6,312 nt of DNA, taken from Bacillota bacterium (lineage in GTDB: Bacteria > Bacillota > Dethiobacteria > DTU022). Below, in pieces: positions 1 through 5,917 of the stretch. The notes under the pieces are model-generated. The model did no database searches. It worked only from the letters and a program-made list of their open reading frames with translations, and had not been told where the DNA came from. Each line of letters begins with the position of its first letter. Within the stretch, counting starts at the first letter, position 1. The position numbers were made by a program, and so were the translations under genes. Where the stretch lies: assembly GCA_012510625.1 (NCBI GenBank), contig JAAZHP010000255.1:1-6312 (forward strand). The letters run 5' to 3'.

Positions 1-42
1 ACAATGCCCGGGTAAAGAGACCCGATTATGGCGCAGGCAGTT

Positions 43-1095
43 TTACGCTGCCGGAATCATTATCCAGTCATAACTGCTTTCCGGTTGAAAACTGCTCCCC
101 GCGGCAGCCAATGAATCAAGAAAATCCAACGCTTCCTGCAAATTTTTTACCGGGACCAGTGTCATTTTTTTTGCCGCAGTTTTGGCCTCCTCATAATTTA
201 TTAACGGAACGAAAAAGTATTCGGCGCCTTCTCGTTCTGCGGCGATCACCTTCTGGAAAACCCCGCCAATGGGACCAACATCCTCGTTAATATCCATGGT
301 TCCAGTGCCGGCAATGAGCTTTCCACCGGTCAGATCTTCCGATAGAAGCTGGTTCAAAATCTCCAGTACAAACATCAATCCTGCCGAAGGTCCCCCGATC
401 TTACCTGTTTCAAGTTCAACATCAATCGGAAAAACAGGTTCCCAATCGAGAGTAGATATATAAACACCCAATGCGGGCATTTCTGCATCGTCGGGATGCG
501 GCGCCGTCGTCACGGTTAAATTGAGCTCCTCGGCGCCCCGCCGCACCGTCAGCTTAACCGGATCTCCGACATGCCGGTTCTGCACGGCTGAAATAACCTC
601 ATTAGTCAGAGCCGCTTTTTTTCCGTCCACGGCAGTAATTATATCTCCTTTTTCAAGAATCCCCCAGGAGGGGCTGTTCTCTAAAAAGCCTACCACGATT
701 GCTCCCTCGTTGATGATCTCAACGTCATAACCGGCCCGCCGTAGAGCAATAACCTTGGCCGTGTTTTTACTCTCCTGCATCCACTGATCCAAAAGCCAGC
801 GGTATTCCTGCATATTAATCCCCGGTGGAATTACATTCGAATAGCGCCTGACTTCTATATGGGGATGTAAATATCCGTACACTAAATGCCACAACCGGGC
901 CGATTGCTGGTTTACGGTTACCAAAAAAAATTTCCCTTGGTCATCTGTGTCCGCTCCCTCCACGGTTACCATCTTTGAAAGATCCTGGGCGGAGCCCGGT
1001 TTAATCAAGATGAAGTCGGTTGGAATAAAAAAACCTACGAACAGCAGGCCAAGAAGAATAATATAAATAAAAACCTTTCCTTTTTTTATTGCCAT
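43..1095 (-). CDS. ylbL: YlbL/SepM-type membrane serine protease with PDZ and Lon (S16) domains
   Basis: This is a membrane-anchored protease of the YlbL/SepM family, expected to cut substrates on the outer face of the membrane. Numbering is from the ATG at 1095. Residues about 7-25 are one hydrophobic signal-anchor helix after a basic start. Residues about 123-198 form a PDZ domain (GAIVVGFLENSP, then GDIITAVDGKK). The C-terminal part is the Lon-type proteolytic domain, with the nucleophile Ser237 in GGPSAG and the partner Lys282 in GGVFQKVIAA. The Ser-Lys spacing of 45 is close to that of Lon, and there is no ATPase domain. The 350-residue length fits the family. Two in-frame ATGs exist. 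The one at 1101 has only 3 bases after the AAGG ribosome binding site. The one at 1095 has 9 and sits in a TGATG overlap with the ylbK stop, so I prefer it. Translational coupling to ylbK is likely. No terminator is visible before the window edge. Confidence 0.93.
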   Translation of the reverse strand: MAIKKGKVFIYIILLGLLFVGFFIPTDFILIKPGSAQDLSKMVTVEGADTDDQGKFFLVTVNQQSARLWHLVYGYLHPHIEVRRYSNVIPPGINMQEYRWLLDQWMQESKNTAKVIALRRAGYDVEIINEGAIVVGFLENSPSWGILEKGDIITAVDGKKAALTNEVISAVQNRHVGDPVKLTVRRGAEELNLTVTTAPHPDDAEMPALGVYISTLDWEPVFPIDVELETGKIGGPSAGLMFVLEILNQLLSEDLTGGKLIAGTGTMDINEDVGPIGGVFQKVIAAEREGAEYFFVPLINYEEAKTAAKKMTLVPVKNLQEALDFLDSLAAAGSSFQPESSYDWIMIPAA

Positions 1096-1877
1096 CAGCA
1101 TTGACCTTCTTTCTCTAATTTAGCCAGTAAGGGAAGGGCTTCCCGCGCCGCCTTCTCGCCTCTGATGATGGCCTCTTCAACACATTGAAAATCAAAAGGG
1201 CCCATGTCGCTCACCTTGGGGATAACAACCAGGTCGGCGTCCCGACTTAAGGACCGATTGATTTCCCGGGACATGATATCGAGCGATCTTGAGAGCACAT
1301 CAAATATATGATCTATCTTATAGTCTCCCACATCAACCCCGACATCAACCGCAATAACCAGGTCAGCCCCCATCTCTCTGACAACCGAAGCGGGCACGCG
1401 CTGTAAAACACCGCCGTCAACCAGTAGTTTCTTCCCCATCTCCACGGGGCTGAAAATGCCGGGAATGGCACATGATGCGCGTACTGCCCTGGAGACAGAG
1501 CCTTCATTTATAACCACCCGTTCGCCGCTGATGAGATCAACAGCCACTACCGCCAGGGGCAGAGAAAGATCTGCAAAAGATCTCCTGCCAGTAAGCATAT
1601 GCAGCATTCGCTCCAGCTTTTCACCGGCAATTAAGCCCATGCGGGGGAATGTTATATCCATCCAGGTACGGCGGGAAATACGCTGTGCCAGACGTTCAAT
1701 TAACTTTAAATTCAGCCCGCAGGCATAGAGTGCTGCAATAACAGCTCCCATGCTGGTTCCAGAGATAAAATCCACCTTTATCCCCGATTCCTGCAACACC
1801 CTGAGAACCCCAATATGGGCCAGCCCCCGGGCCAGGCCGGCGCCCAAAGCCAAACCGATTTTTTGATCCTTAAACAT
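1095..1877 (-). CDS. ylbK: Patatin-like phospholipase, YlbK/RssA family
   Basis: This is a predicted serine lipid acyl hydrolase of the patatin family, and the closest named relatives are YlbK and RssA. All expected catalytic elements are visible. The glycine-rich oxyanion loop is LGAGLARG (residues 11-18). The nucleophile is Ser42 in GTSMG (the GxSxG elbow). The catalytic Asp154 lies in DGG (residues 154-156). There is no signal peptide or obvious membrane helix, so the enzyme is probably cytosolic or peripheral. At 260 residues it is a bare patatin domain without extra modules. The ATG at 1877 has only a weak ribosome binding site, which may mean coupling to the 74-residue gene ending 32 bases upstream. 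The stop overlaps the start of ylbL, as in the ylbK-ylbL pair of B. subtilis. The physiological substrate is not known from the sequence. Confidence 0.93.
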   Translation of the reverse strand: MFKDQKIGLALGAGLARGLAHIGVLRVLQESGIKVDFISGTSMGAVIAALYACGLNLKLIERLAQRISRRTWMDITFPRMGLIAGEKLERMLHMLTGRRSFADLSLPLAVVAVDLISGERVVINEGSVSRAVRASCAIPGIFSPVEMGKKLLVDGGVLQRVPASVVREMGADLVIAVDVGVDVGDYKIDHIFDVLSRSLDIMSREINRSLSRDADLVVIPKVSDMGPFDFQCVEEAIIRGEKAAREALPLLAKLEKEGQC

Positions 1878-1909
1878 ATGGCACCATTTACTCTAATGCC
1901 GGAGCACGG

Positions 1910-2134
1910 CTAAAGAGAGAATATGTAATAGAAGAGATATAAAGCTACAGCACAGGTAAGCGCTCCGCCAATTCTCAGGACGAAGAGATAAGCCGGTACC
2001 GGGGGAATATCTTTTGCCCTTCTGCCGATACGAAGCCACCAGAATACCTTGGGAAAAAACAAAGAAATAAGGCCGATAATAAGAATAATTGAAGCCAGTA
2101 TAATAAAACCAATCCTATCGCCGGGCTGCGGCAT
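1910..2134 (-). CDS. Small two-helix membrane protein, unknown function (DUF6199-like appearance)
   Basis: This 74-residue protein has two hydrophobic helices, about residues 8-28 and 47-72. They are joined by a basic cytoplasmic-looking loop containing FFPKVFWWLRIGRRAKDIPP and then LRIGG. The pattern (helix, FFPK, W, basic loop with a PP turn, RIGG, helix) recalls small Firmicutes membrane proteins of the DUF6199 type, but I make that match from memory and it is tentative. A ribosome binding site GGAAGG lies at 2147-2152, 12 bases before the ATG. A dead-end ATG-AAT-TAT-TAA lies between them and is too close to the site to be used. It is the first gene of a probable operon with ylbK and ylbL. 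It sits between coaD and ylbK, where B. subtilis has the much larger ylbJ. Function is unknown; a role tied to the envelope functions of YlbK and YlbL is a guess from context. Confidence 0.8.
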   Translation of the reverse strand: MPQPGDRIGFIILASIILIIGLISLFFPKVFWWLRIGRRAKDIPPVPAYLFVLRIGGALTCAVALYLFYYIFSL

Positions 2135-2219
2135 TTAATAATTCATCCTTCCTGTTTTTTAAAGTATATTCTTTTATGCTGAGCAATTTCCTTTAAAACA
2201 CCGGAAATATTGTTGAAGA

Positions 2220-2277
2220 CCGGGTATAATGAAATTAGTGTAATAAAAAGGCTATGAGCTGCCGGCCAATTACCCGG
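2220..2277. repeat. Inverted repeat in the coaD to 74-residue-gene gap
   Basis: CCGGGTA (2220-2226) and TACCCGG (2271-2277) are exact reverse complements 44 bases apart. The enclosed stretch holds GCCGGC. On the plus strand the right arm runs into a GGAGG sequence. There is no T-run directly after either arm, so it is not a standard terminator. It may be a structured RNA, a regulator site or chance. Confidence 0.35.
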
Positions 2278-2299
2278 AGGCGGTGATACGTGATGAAGT

Positions 2300-2782
2300 T
2301 CAAGCGCAGCGGAATTTTTGAATTATAAGATCATATACTTCCGGGGGCACCAGATCCTTAATTTCCCCTCCAAAACTGGCGATCTCTTTGACAATGCTGG
2401 AACTCAAGTAAGAATATTTGCTGTTTGTTACCATGAACAAGGTCTCCACTGCGGGGTTCAACTTGCGATTTACCAGCGCCATCTGAAACTCAAATTCGAA
2501 GTCTGAAATAGCTCTCAAACCCTTGATAATAATATTAATATTATTTTTCTTCACGTAGTCTATCAATAATCCGCTAAAAAAATCGATCTCTACATTGGGA
2601 TAACGGGCGGTACTGCGCCGCAGCATTTCCAACCTTTCTTCTATGGTAAATACTGTCTGCTTACGCGGGTTTTTCAAAACGGCAACGATCAAATGATCCA
2701 CGATGGCGCTCGTTCTGCTGATAATATCGAGATGACCTTTAGTAATCGGATCAAAACTGCCGGGGTAAATCGCTTTCTCCAT
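2300..2782 (-). CDS. coaD: Phosphopantetheine adenylyltransferase (CoaD)
   Basis: This enzyme catalyses the fourth step of coenzyme A synthesis: 4'-phosphopantetheine plus ATP gives dephospho-CoA plus pyrophosphate, in the cytosol. The nucleotidyltransferase signature is complete: YPGSFDPITKGH (residues 6-17) with the TxGH motif Thr14 and His17. Also present are Lys41 in a KNPRKQ stretch, KGLRAISDFEFE (87-98) with the conserved Arg90, and YLSSSIVKE (125-133), which is the family's variant of the second ATP motif. The length of 160 residues is typical. A strong GGGGGAG ribosome binding site precedes the ATG by about 9 bases. The gene corresponds to ylbI of the B. subtilis ylbI-J-K-L cluster. 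Its common partner rsmD is not upstream here; the SASP gene and a gap of 404 bases are there instead. It probably has its own promoter. Confidence 0.97.
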   Translation of the reverse strand: MEKAIYPGSFDPITKGHLDIISRTSAIVDHLIVAVLKNPRKQTVFTIEERLEMLRRSTARYPNVEIDFFSGLLIDYVKKNNINIIIKGLRAISDFEFEFQMALVNRKLNPAVETLFMVTNSKYSYLSSSIVKEIASFGGEIKDLVPPEVYDLIIQKFRCA

Positions 2783-2814
2783 TTATCGCACTCCCCCTTT
2801 AATTTATCTGAAAG

Positions 2815-2820
2815 ATTATA
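2815..2820 (-). promoter_or_regulatory. Candidate -10 box of the coaD promoter
   Basis: A perfect TATAAT on the minus strand lies 32 bases before the coaD start codon. No good -35 box is found at 16-18 bp spacing (the best is GAAGTT), and there is no extended -10 TG. The promoter is therefore plausible by position but weak or activator-dependent. Confidence 0.4.
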
Positions 2821-2965
2821 GATATGAAAGCTGTAATAACTTCGGCATTTCCATCCCCAGTTCCTTCCTTTGTAAAAATAAAAATTGTGTTAAATTGCTC
2901 TTTTACCACAATTGTTACTTTATATAACTTTAAAATGAATTTATCCTCTTTTTAGCTCGTATAAT

Positions 2966-3127
2966 AACATATTTCTCAAGGAGTGTATAAAATACTTTGC
3001 CATTAACCATAATACAAATGAAGCAACAATAATTCCCCGTAAGCTCTTCCTCCGGTTTCTCCTCTCCCAACCGCCGCGAAAGCGGTGATTTAACCGCAGG
3101 CCAATCAAAGACCTGCGGTCTTTTTTT
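2966..3127 (+). ncRNA. Candidate small RNA with anti-Shine-Dalgarno loop
   Basis: This plus-strand stretch has no credible open reading frame but ends in an ordered set of RNA elements. First is a hairpin CGGTT (3053-3057) / AACCG (3069-3073), whose 11-base loop TCTCCTCTCCC is CU-rich and complementary to Shine-Dalgarno sequences. A second CU stretch with CCTCC lies at 3044-3053. Directly abutting is CCGC-GAAA-GCGG (3074-3085), a GNRA tetraloop hairpin on this strand. Last is a strong intrinsic terminator ending at 3127. CU-rich loops plus a terminal hairpin are typical of trans-acting sRNAs in Gram-positives. A TATAAT lies at 2960-2965, without a convincing -35 box, so the 5' end is a guess. 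No known RNA family was recognised. Confidence 0.35.
3093..3127 (+). terminator. Rho-independent terminator, plus strand
   Basis: An 8-bp perfect stem ACCGCAGG (3093-3100) / CCTGCGGT (3112-3119) with an 11-base loop is followed by C and seven Ts. Read on the minus strand it has no T-run, so it points rightward. No plus-strand gene precedes it, which is the main reason to suspect a small RNA here. It faces the SASP terminator head-on and shares its A/T tract. Confidence 0.75.
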
Positions 3128-3133
3128 ATCTAT

Positions 3134-3164
3134 AAAAAAAATAAAAGGCGGGCCGGAGCCCGCC
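3134..3164 (-). terminator. Rho-independent terminator of the SASP gene
   Basis: A perfect 7-bp stem GGCGGGC (3147-3153) / GCCCGCC (3158-3164) with a 4-base loop is followed on the minus strand by TTTTATTTTTTTT. It lies 22 bases after the SASP stop codon. Confidence 0.9.
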
Positions 3165-3186
3165 AATGTATTAACCGAAATAAGTG

Positions 3187-3411
3187 CTACAACTGGGTGG
3201 GATTCGTCGCACCCTTGCCGGCCATCTGGTTTTCAGCTGCCTGAATCATTCTTTTTACCATGATTCCGCCAACATAGCCGTTCTGGCGGGAGGGCAGCGC
3301 GCCGAGATCGCCGCTGTAGTCGATCCCCAGCTCATTGGCAATTTCATACTTGAAATTTTCAAGAGCCTGAGCTGCTTCCCTGACCACAATACGATTTGGT
3401 CTCCGCGGCAT
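3187..3411 (-). CDS. Alpha/beta-type small acid-soluble spore protein (SASP)
   Basis: This DNA-binding protein is expected to coat and protect the chromosome in the dormant spore and to be degraded by the germination protease GPR. In 74 residues it shows the family core: FKYEIANELGI (20-30), containing the expected GPR cleavage site after Glu23, and SRQNGYVGG (41-49), followed by MVKRMIQAAENQM. The second motif differs from the usual GGEITKRLV of B. subtilis SspA. The MVKR form and the FKYE start recall SspF, so it lies between the two patterns. A near-ideal AAGGAGGTGA site lies 9 bases before the ATG at 3411. An earlier ATG four bases closer opens another frame and gives only a short peptide. 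It is a single gene with its own terminator. Forespore (sigma-G) expression is expected from the family. Confidence 0.93.
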   Translation of the reverse strand: MPRRPNRIVVREAAQALENFKYEIANELGIDYSGDLGALPSRQNGYVGGIMVKRMIQAAENQMAGKGATNPTQL

Positions 3412-3473
3412 TCATTTTCACCTCCTTGTCGTTAATGCAATCTTAGTTTGGCATGCCGGCGGTTAATTATGCT

Positions 3474-3503
3474 TAGTATTGTTTTCAATAAAAATATTAT
3501 TTT
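3474..3503 (-). promoter_or_regulatory. Weak candidate forespore-type promoter for the SASP gene
   Basis: On the minus strand, AAAATA (3498-3503) and AATACTA (3474-3480) are separated by 17 bp. They resemble the sigma-G pattern TGAATA / CATACTA only in part. The call rests mainly on what is known of SASP regulation and on position, about 60 bases upstream of the start codon. Confidence 0.25.
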
Positions 3504-3583
3504 GTTTCATTTATAAAACAAAACCTGTATTGCCAGATGAAATAACTACCATTTATTTACATGTCTTTTCAAAATTTAAATAT

Positions 3584-3612
3584 TTGAGATCGCTACGGTA
3601 ATGTGCTAAAAT
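3584..3612 (+). promoter_or_regulatory. Sigma-A promoter of rpmB
   Basis: TTGAGA (3584-3589), a 17-bp spacer and TAAAAT (3607-3612) give a good vegetative promoter. The predicted start near 3619 leaves a leader of about 48 bases. In that leader CTCAT (3622-3626) can pair with ATGAG (3643-3647) just before the ribosome binding site. That stem is short and could be chance. Confidence 0.75.
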
Positions 3613-3666
3613 AGGAGCGCACTCATAGTAGTATAAGCATTGATGAGCAGGAGGATGAAATAGACA

Positions 3667-3858
3667 GTGGCCAAAATATGTCAGATTTGCGGTAAAGGTA
3701 AGGTTGGAGGGTTTCAGATCAGCCATTCACATATTAAAACAAAACGGCTGTGGCGTCCTAACATTCATAAGGTAAAAGCGCTGGTTAAGGGAACTTCCCG
3801 CCGAATTAATGTATGTTCTCGCTGTCTTAAATCCGGTCGGGTAGAGCGATCGATATAA
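3667..3858 (+). CDS. rpmB: 50S ribosomal protein L28, zinc-binding form
   Basis: This is a structural protein of the large ribosomal subunit. The 63-residue product has the full zinc-ribbon form with Cys5 and Cys8 (CQIC) and Cys50 and Cys53 (CSRC), plus the basic L28 core (SHSHIKTKRLWRPNIHKV, residues 20-37). The start is GTG and is forced: an in-frame TAG lies two codons upstream. AGGAGG at 3649-3654 precedes it by 12 bases. A tiny ATG-AAA-TAG starts immediately after the ribosome binding site, too close for initiation. It is the only plus-strand protein gene in the window. It is divergent from the SASP gene and convergent with the acyl-CoA dehydrogenase gene, whose hairpin it probably shares as a terminator. 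spoVM, its usual neighbour in B. subtilis, lies beyond that dehydrogenase gene. Confidence 0.97.
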   Translation: MAKICQICGKGKVGGFQISHSHIKTKRLWRPNIHKVKALVKGTSRRINVCSRCLKSGRVERSI

Positions 3859-3917
3859 ACCCTGCGGTTTAGCGAAGTTTTACCCGGATTACCGTATCTC
3901 TCTAAATATCGGCCAGG

Positions 3918-3953
3918 AAAAAGGGCTGCCCCGGATAATAGGGACAGCCCTTT
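3918..3953 (-). terminator. Rho-independent terminator of the acyl-CoA dehydrogenase gene, possibly two-way
   Basis: A 9-bp perfect stem AAAGGGCTG (3920-3928) / CAGCCCTTT (3945-3953) is extended by three GC pairs beyond one C-A mismatch. On the minus strand it ends in TTTTT, 19 bases after the dehydrogenase stop. On the plus strand only three Ts follow, so it would be a weaker end for rpmB. Confidence 0.85.
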
Positions 3954-3972
3954 AAAAACAATTTTCTAATTT

Positions 3973-5751
3973 TTAACGGCGCTCCAGGAAGTATCTCTTC
4001 CCTTCATAGACTGCATCAGCAATTTCCCGGCGCAGAGCATAAGTGTTGATTGGCCTGATATTGGTCAGAATGCTTAATCCATTTAAGGTCTTGGCCAAAG
4101 TGTCGCCTTCCAGAGTTCCGGCGAGGATCTCTTTCGCCCATGTTTCAAGCTTGGGAACCATGTCATTGACCAAAACCTGGGTCATGATCAGCGGGAGCCG
4201 CGCCGCTTCCATTCCCTGGCTCGCGATGATCTTCTTGGTTCTCAGCAGAGCGCTTTCAACAGCGAATATTTCCATGGCAATATCTGCAAGCCGGACCAGG
4301 ATCTCCTGCTCATTGGTCAGCGCTTCACTGAATTTCTGGGCGGCATTTCCGGCGGCCATGAGGAAGAGCTTCTTCATCTTATTTAGGATGAAGTCTTCCC
4401 GGGCCGGGCTTTCCGCGGGTTCCTCCGCCTCTCTCAGTTTTTTCAGCTCTTCGCCCAAGCCGAATACGGCATCCATGAAGGGAACTTCACCCTTGAGGGC
4501 TTTCCGCATCAGGGTGCCCGGGATCAGCATCCGGTTGACCTCGTTGGTGCCCTCAAAAATGCGGTTGATGCGGCTGTCGCGATAGGCCCGCTCCACGGGG
4601 TATTCCTGGCAGTAACCGTAACCTCCATAGATTTGCACGGCCTCGTCAACCACATAGTCCAGGGCTTCCGAGCAGTAAACCTTGGAGATTGAACACTCGA
4701 TGGCATACTCCTGGATAGCTTCCACGATCTTGCTGCCGTCTCCGCCTTCGGCAATGACCTCTTCCAACTTCTTGTCAATCATGCCGCCGAGCCTGTAGAC
4801 CAGACTCTCGGTAGTATAAATGAGCATCGCCATCTGGGCGATCTTATACTTGGTCAGATTGAAATTGGCGATAGGCTGCTTGAACTGGATTCTCTGCAGG
4901 GCATATTCGGCAGCGCTTTCGATACCTCTCTTGCAACCGCCGACACAGCCTGCGCCAAGCTTGAACCGGCCAATGTTAAGGATATTGAAAGCCACCTGGT
5001 GCCCTTTTCCTTCCTTCCAAAGCATATTCTCAACGGGCACCTTCACATTTTCCAGGATCACGCTGCGGGTTGAAGATCCGTGGATCCCCATCTTTTTCTC
5101 TTCCGCACCAAGGGTAACCCCTTCGGTATCAGCGTCAACAATAAAAGCGGTGAACTTCTCTCCATCAATTTTGGCATAGGTAATAATTACATCCGCCCAG
5201 GCTGCATTGGTGATAAATGTCTTCTCCCCGTTTAAAATATAGTATTTGCCGTCTTCGGAGAGAGTGGCCACTGTTTTGCAGTTCATGGCGTCGGAACCGG
5301 CTTCCGGCTCGGTTAAAGCATAGGCGGCAATCAATTCACCCGTTGCCAGCCCCGGCAGGTATTTTTTCTTCTGCTCTTCCGTACCGAAGAAAACAATGGG
5401 CAGGGTGCCAATGCCCGTATGCGCACCAAAAGCAGTGGCAAATGAACCGCCGCCGGAGACACACTCGGTTATCAGCATCGTGGTAATTTTGTCTGCTTCT
5501 TCACCGCCGAATTCTTCGGGAATGTCACTGCTCAACAGTCCCAGTTCACCGGCTTTGCGGAGTAGACCTATGGTCACCCCTTCTTCTTTCTCTTCAATCT
5601 CCTCTGTTTTGGGAATAACTTCATTCTCCACAAAATCTAAAACTGTGTTTTTAATCATCAGGTGAATTTCGTCAAATTCTTCAGGTGTAAACACTGTCTT
5701 CTCGTCGACAGGGCCCAGTAAAAAAGCTCCTCCCTTGATCAACTCACTCAT
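3973..5751 (-). CDS. Acyl-CoA dehydrogenase, FadE/VLCAD-like long form
   Basis: This FAD enzyme introduces the alpha-beta double bond into acyl-CoA, the first oxidative step of beta-oxidation, passing electrons to ETF. The core is complete: an N-terminal helical domain (about 25-140), the FAD/substrate motif YALTEPEAGSDA (144-155), NGEKTFITNA (174-183) in the beta domain, and IYGGYGY (374-380). The motif RIFEGTNE (397-404) carries the catalytic base Glu400, in the position used by medium- and very-long-chain enzymes. About 170 further residues (420-592) form the C-terminal extension of VLCAD, ACAD9 and B. subtilis FadE (about 594 residues). This suggests long-chain substrates, but chain length cannot be read from sequence. 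The ribosome binding site is TAAGGGGTGA at 5761-5770. The gene is monocistronic, with its own operator-bearing promoter and terminator, and sits between spoVM and rpmB. No ETF or thiolase gene is in the window. Confidence 0.95.
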   Translation of the reverse strand: MSELIKGGAFLLGPVDEKTVFTPEEFDEIHLMIKNTVLDFVENEVIPKTEEIEEKEEGVTIGLLRKAGELGLLSSDIPEEFGGEEADKITTMLITECVSGGGSFATAFGAHTGIGTLPIVFFGTEEQKKKYLPGLATGELIAAYALTEPEAGSDAMNCKTVATLSEDGKYYILNGEKTFITNAAWADVIITYAKIDGEKFTAFIVDADTEGVTLGAEEKKMGIHGSSTRSVILENVKVPVENMLWKEGKGHQVAFNILNIGRFKLGAGCVGGCKRGIESAAEYALQRIQFKQPIANFNLTKYKIAQMAMLIYTTESLVYRLGGMIDKKLEEVIAEGGDGSKIVEAIQEYAIECSISKVYCSEALDYVVDEAVQIYGGYGYCQEYPVERAYRDSRINRIFEGTNEVNRMLIPGTLMRKALKGEVPFMDAVFGLGEELKKLREAEEPAESPAREDFILNKMKKLFLMAAGNAAQKFSEALTNEQEILVRLADIAMEIFAVESALLRTKKIIASQGMEAARLPLIMTQVLVNDMVPKLETWAKEILAGTLEGDTLAKTLNGLSILTNIRPINTYALRREIADAVYEGKRYFLERR

Positions 5752-5781
5752 TTCCGTGCTTCACCCCTTATTTTATTTATA

Positions 5782-5813
5782 ATTATAGATAAAAGAATAC
5801 TTTTATCTGTTAA
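5782..5813 (-). promoter_or_regulatory. Promoter of the acyl-CoA dehydrogenase gene, 20-bp spacer
   Basis: On the minus strand, TTAACA (5808-5813, 5 of 6 to consensus) and a perfect TATAAT (5782-5787) are separated by 20 bp rather than 17. The expected start near 5775 leaves a leader of about 24 bases carrying the ribosome binding site. The overlong spacer is wholly filled by a perfect dyad, an arrangement known from promoters activated by MerR-family regulators. Confidence 0.7.
5788..5807. repeat. Perfect inverted repeat, probable operator of the acyl-CoA dehydrogenase gene
   Basis: Arms GATAAAAG (5788-5795) and CTTTTATC (5800-5807) are exact reverse complements around AATA. The dyad abuts the -10 box on one side and the -35 box on the other. 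A protein bound here could either block polymerase or, as MerR-type activators do, distort the spacer. The regulator gene is not in the window. Confidence 0.75.
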
Positions 5814-5892
5814 TATTTTCGCTGGTAAAATAACATTCCCTGCTTTGTGAAACTTTTAACTTGTCGCCTTATTTTTTGTATTAAGCATTTTT

Positions 5893-5917
5893 AAAAAAAT
5901 AACCCCGGCCTGCCGGG
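5893..5917 (-). terminator. Rho-independent terminator after spoVM
   Basis: The stem CCCGG (5904-5908) / CCGGG (5913-5917) with a 4-base loop is followed on the minus strand by GTTATTTTTTT. It ends the 58-residue gene-spoVM transcript, 35 bases after the spoVM stop. Confidence 0.8.

Noticed and set aside
9..24. Small hairpin CGGGT / ACCCG after ylbL, considered as its terminator
   Set aside because: The stem is only 5 bp and no T-run follows on the minus strand within the window.
2181..2186. TTGCTC considered as the -35 box for the 74-residue gene operon
   Set aside because: The only -10-like hexamer at 17 bp is TTTAAA, which would put the start inside the ribosome binding site; the promoter of this operon remains unassigned.
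2783..2870. Short minus-strand frame MEMPKLLQLSYL after a purine-rich stretch upstream of coaD
   Set aside because: It has only 12 codons, overlaps the coaD -10 region, and has no family resemblance.
2930..3166. Minus-strand 78-codon frame between coaD and the SASP gene
   Set aside because: Its start lies inside the SASP terminator, it translates through two strong hairpins, it has no ribosome binding site, and the protein has no recognisable motif.
3500..3523. AT-rich inverted repeat TTTTGTTT / AAACAAAA between the SASP gene and rpmB
   Set aside because: It is low-complexity sequence in an AT-rich gap with no T-run or clear promoter relation, so it is easily chance.
3655..3663. ATG-AAA-TAG between the rpmB ribosome binding site and its GTG start, considered as a leader peptide
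   Set aside because: The ATG directly abuts AGGAGG with no spacer, so initiation there is unlikely; the GTG is forced by the in-frame TAG.
4043..4585. Long plus-strand frame of 180 codons
   Set aside because: It is a shadow opposite the acyl-CoA dehydrogenase gene, with Ser/Arg-rich low-complexity content and no ribosome binding site.
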